A program made the position numbers and the translations under genes. A stretch of DNA of 7,066 nt from contig JACPVY010000250.1 in the NCBI GenBank assembly GCA_016197345.1, positions 1 through 7,066 on the forward strand. Reading direction: 5' to 3'. Shown here piece after piece: positions 6,317-7,066 of the stretch. Below the pieces are notes generated by a model, which saw only the letters and a list, made by a program, of their open reading frames with translations, was not told the DNA's origin and searched no databases. The stretch comes from Burkholderiales bacterium (GTDB lineage Bacteria > Pseudomonadota > Gammaproteobacteria > Burkholderiales > Burkholderiaceae_D). Every line of letters begins with the position of its first letter. Positions within the stretch are counted from its first letter, which is position 1.

Positions 6317-6349
6317 TGTTTACCTGCGCTCGCTCATCATCGGTAAACA
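6317..6349. repeat. 8-bp inverted repeat between kinase and phosphatase genes
   Basis: TGTTTACC (6317-6324) and GGTAAACA (6342-6349) are perfect inverted arms separated by 17 nt. The arms are 25 bp apart, which suits a dimeric regulator binding one face of the DNA. They could alternatively form an RNA hairpin 3' of the kinase mRNA, though no T-tract follows. A short open frame also runs through it. Confidence 0.45.
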
Positions 6350-6376
6350 CCTCACCAGCAAACTCTTGCTGCGGTC

Positions 6377-7066
6377 TTATTGTGTGTGTTCTTGTATTGT
6401 AGTGCCGTCAGATTTGCCGCGTTTTTTCAAATTTGACCAGATTCCACGCAATTTACGAGTCACTTTTTGCGCCAAATTATCCGCCTTGGGCGCGTCCATA
6501 CTGGTTGGCATCATCAATACTTTTTGCAAAGCGAACAAACTTTGCGGTCGCTCTAGCGGATCAACCATCAAACACCAGCGCACCAATTTGATTAGCTCTG
6601 GTGAATACATGTTTTGCAATTTTTCATAGTGCGCATCCATCTTGTCGCCCGTCTTGCGCTGATCAGCAGGCTGTGGCGGTGCGCCAACCATGCTAGCGAA
6701 CATCGTCGCACCTATGCTATAGATATCTGACCACGGCCCTAATTGCGCCGTTTTCGAATACAACTCGGGCGGTGCAAAACCTGGGGTGTACATCGGGTAG
6801 AGCTTCGGCATATCGGTTTTCAAGGTTTGCCGTGCAGCACCAAAATCGAGCAAGATAGGCGTGCCATCCACGCGCAAATAGATATTTGCAGGCTTTAAAT
6901 CGAGGTGGAGTAGTTTATTCGCATGTACCTCGCGCAATCCATTGATGACTTGATTGAAGACCTTACGAATGAATTTTTCAGACAGAATCGGATTTAAGCC
7001 CTTATCACGTTGGCGCAAAATATGGTCTTGTAGCGAACGACCCGATTCATAGGCCATCACCATGTA
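6377..7066 (-). CDS. Ser/Thr protein kinase (Hanks type), 5' end outside window
   Basis: The C-terminal about 229 residues of a eukaryotic-like protein kinase are visible. The frame is open through the window edge (a Tyr codon at 7064-7066 precedes the first visible Met), so that Met is internal and the glycine loop and Lys lobe lie outside. Visible, numbered from the Met at 7063, are the hinge-like MVMAYESGRSL, the catalytic loop HLDLKPAN (53-60, Asp55 the catalytic base), LLDFG (71-75, metal-binding Asp73), TPGFAPPELY (93-102, APE-like), the SDIYSIG helix (112-118) and ERP (171-173). The HRD Arg is Leu, making it a non-RD kinase. After the fold there is a short basic tail without a membrane helix, so it is a cytoplasmic kinase rather than a PASTA receptor. 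It likely opposes the adjacent PP2C phosphatase. A CA repeat lies at the stop codon. Confidence 0.93.
   Translation of the reverse strand, partial: YMVMAYESGRSLQDHILRQRDKGLNPILSEKFIRKVFNQVINGLREVHANKLLHLDLKPANIYLRVDGTPILLDFGAARQTLKTDMPKLYPMYTPGFAPPELYSKTAQLGPWSDIYSIGATMFASMVGAPPQPADQRKTGDKMDAHYEKLQNMYSPELIKLVRWCLMVDPLERPQSLFALQKVLMMPTSMDAPKADNLAQKVTRKLRGIWSNLKKRGKSDGTTIQEHTQ

Noticed and set aside
1..7066. CRISPR array, insertion sequence or riboswitch
   Set aside because: No regularly spaced repeats, transposase or recognised riboswitch core was seen on either strand.

Overview
This window looks like the chromosome of a betaproteobacterium, most likely Burkholderiales and plausibly Oxalobacteraceae (Undibacterium, Herminiimonas or Janthinobacterium relatives). 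That rests on remembered gene order and protein style, namely a Ser/Thr kinase and PP2C phosphatase upstream of rph, rdgB and hemW, and on a base composition of roughly half G+C. No database search was possible.

The right-hand 6 kb is a coherent, compact minus-strand block. In transcription order it holds a Ser/Thr protein kinase (5' end outside the window), a PP2C-type Ser/Thr phosphatase, rph (RNase PH), rdgB (XTP/dITP pyrophosphatase), hemW (radical-SAM heme chaperone), an HDOD protein with a degenerate EAL half, and tRNA-Ser(UGA). The phosphatase and rph are 3 nt apart, and rdgB and hemW overlap by 4 nt (ATGA). The kinase and phosphatase are separated by 234 nt that carry two possible promoters and an 8-bp inverted repeat. 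The block therefore combines a reversible phosphorylation pair with tRNA 3'-end processing, nucleotide-pool cleaning and heme delivery. The HDOD gene follows after a 261-nt gap and is probably a separate signalling unit.

The left-hand 0.9 kb differs in character. It is mostly plus-strand and holds a small HExxH protein, about 270 nt of degraded sequence without a convincing intact gene, and the C-terminal stub of a tyrosine recombinase. The stub ends 4 nt before a strong intrinsic terminator, which abuts the 3' end of tRNA-Ser. I read this as the worn end of an element that once integrated at the tRNA gene. The recombinase stub keeps its tyrosine but appears to have lost the catalytic Arg and His.

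I found no CRISPR array, intact insertion sequence or complete novel system. The most interesting leads are the dead integrase at tRNA-Ser, a (CA)4 tract at the kinase stop whose loss of one unit would add 34 residues, the inverted repeat between kinase and phosphatase, and a palindrome sitting exactly in the spacer of the tRNA-Ser promoter.
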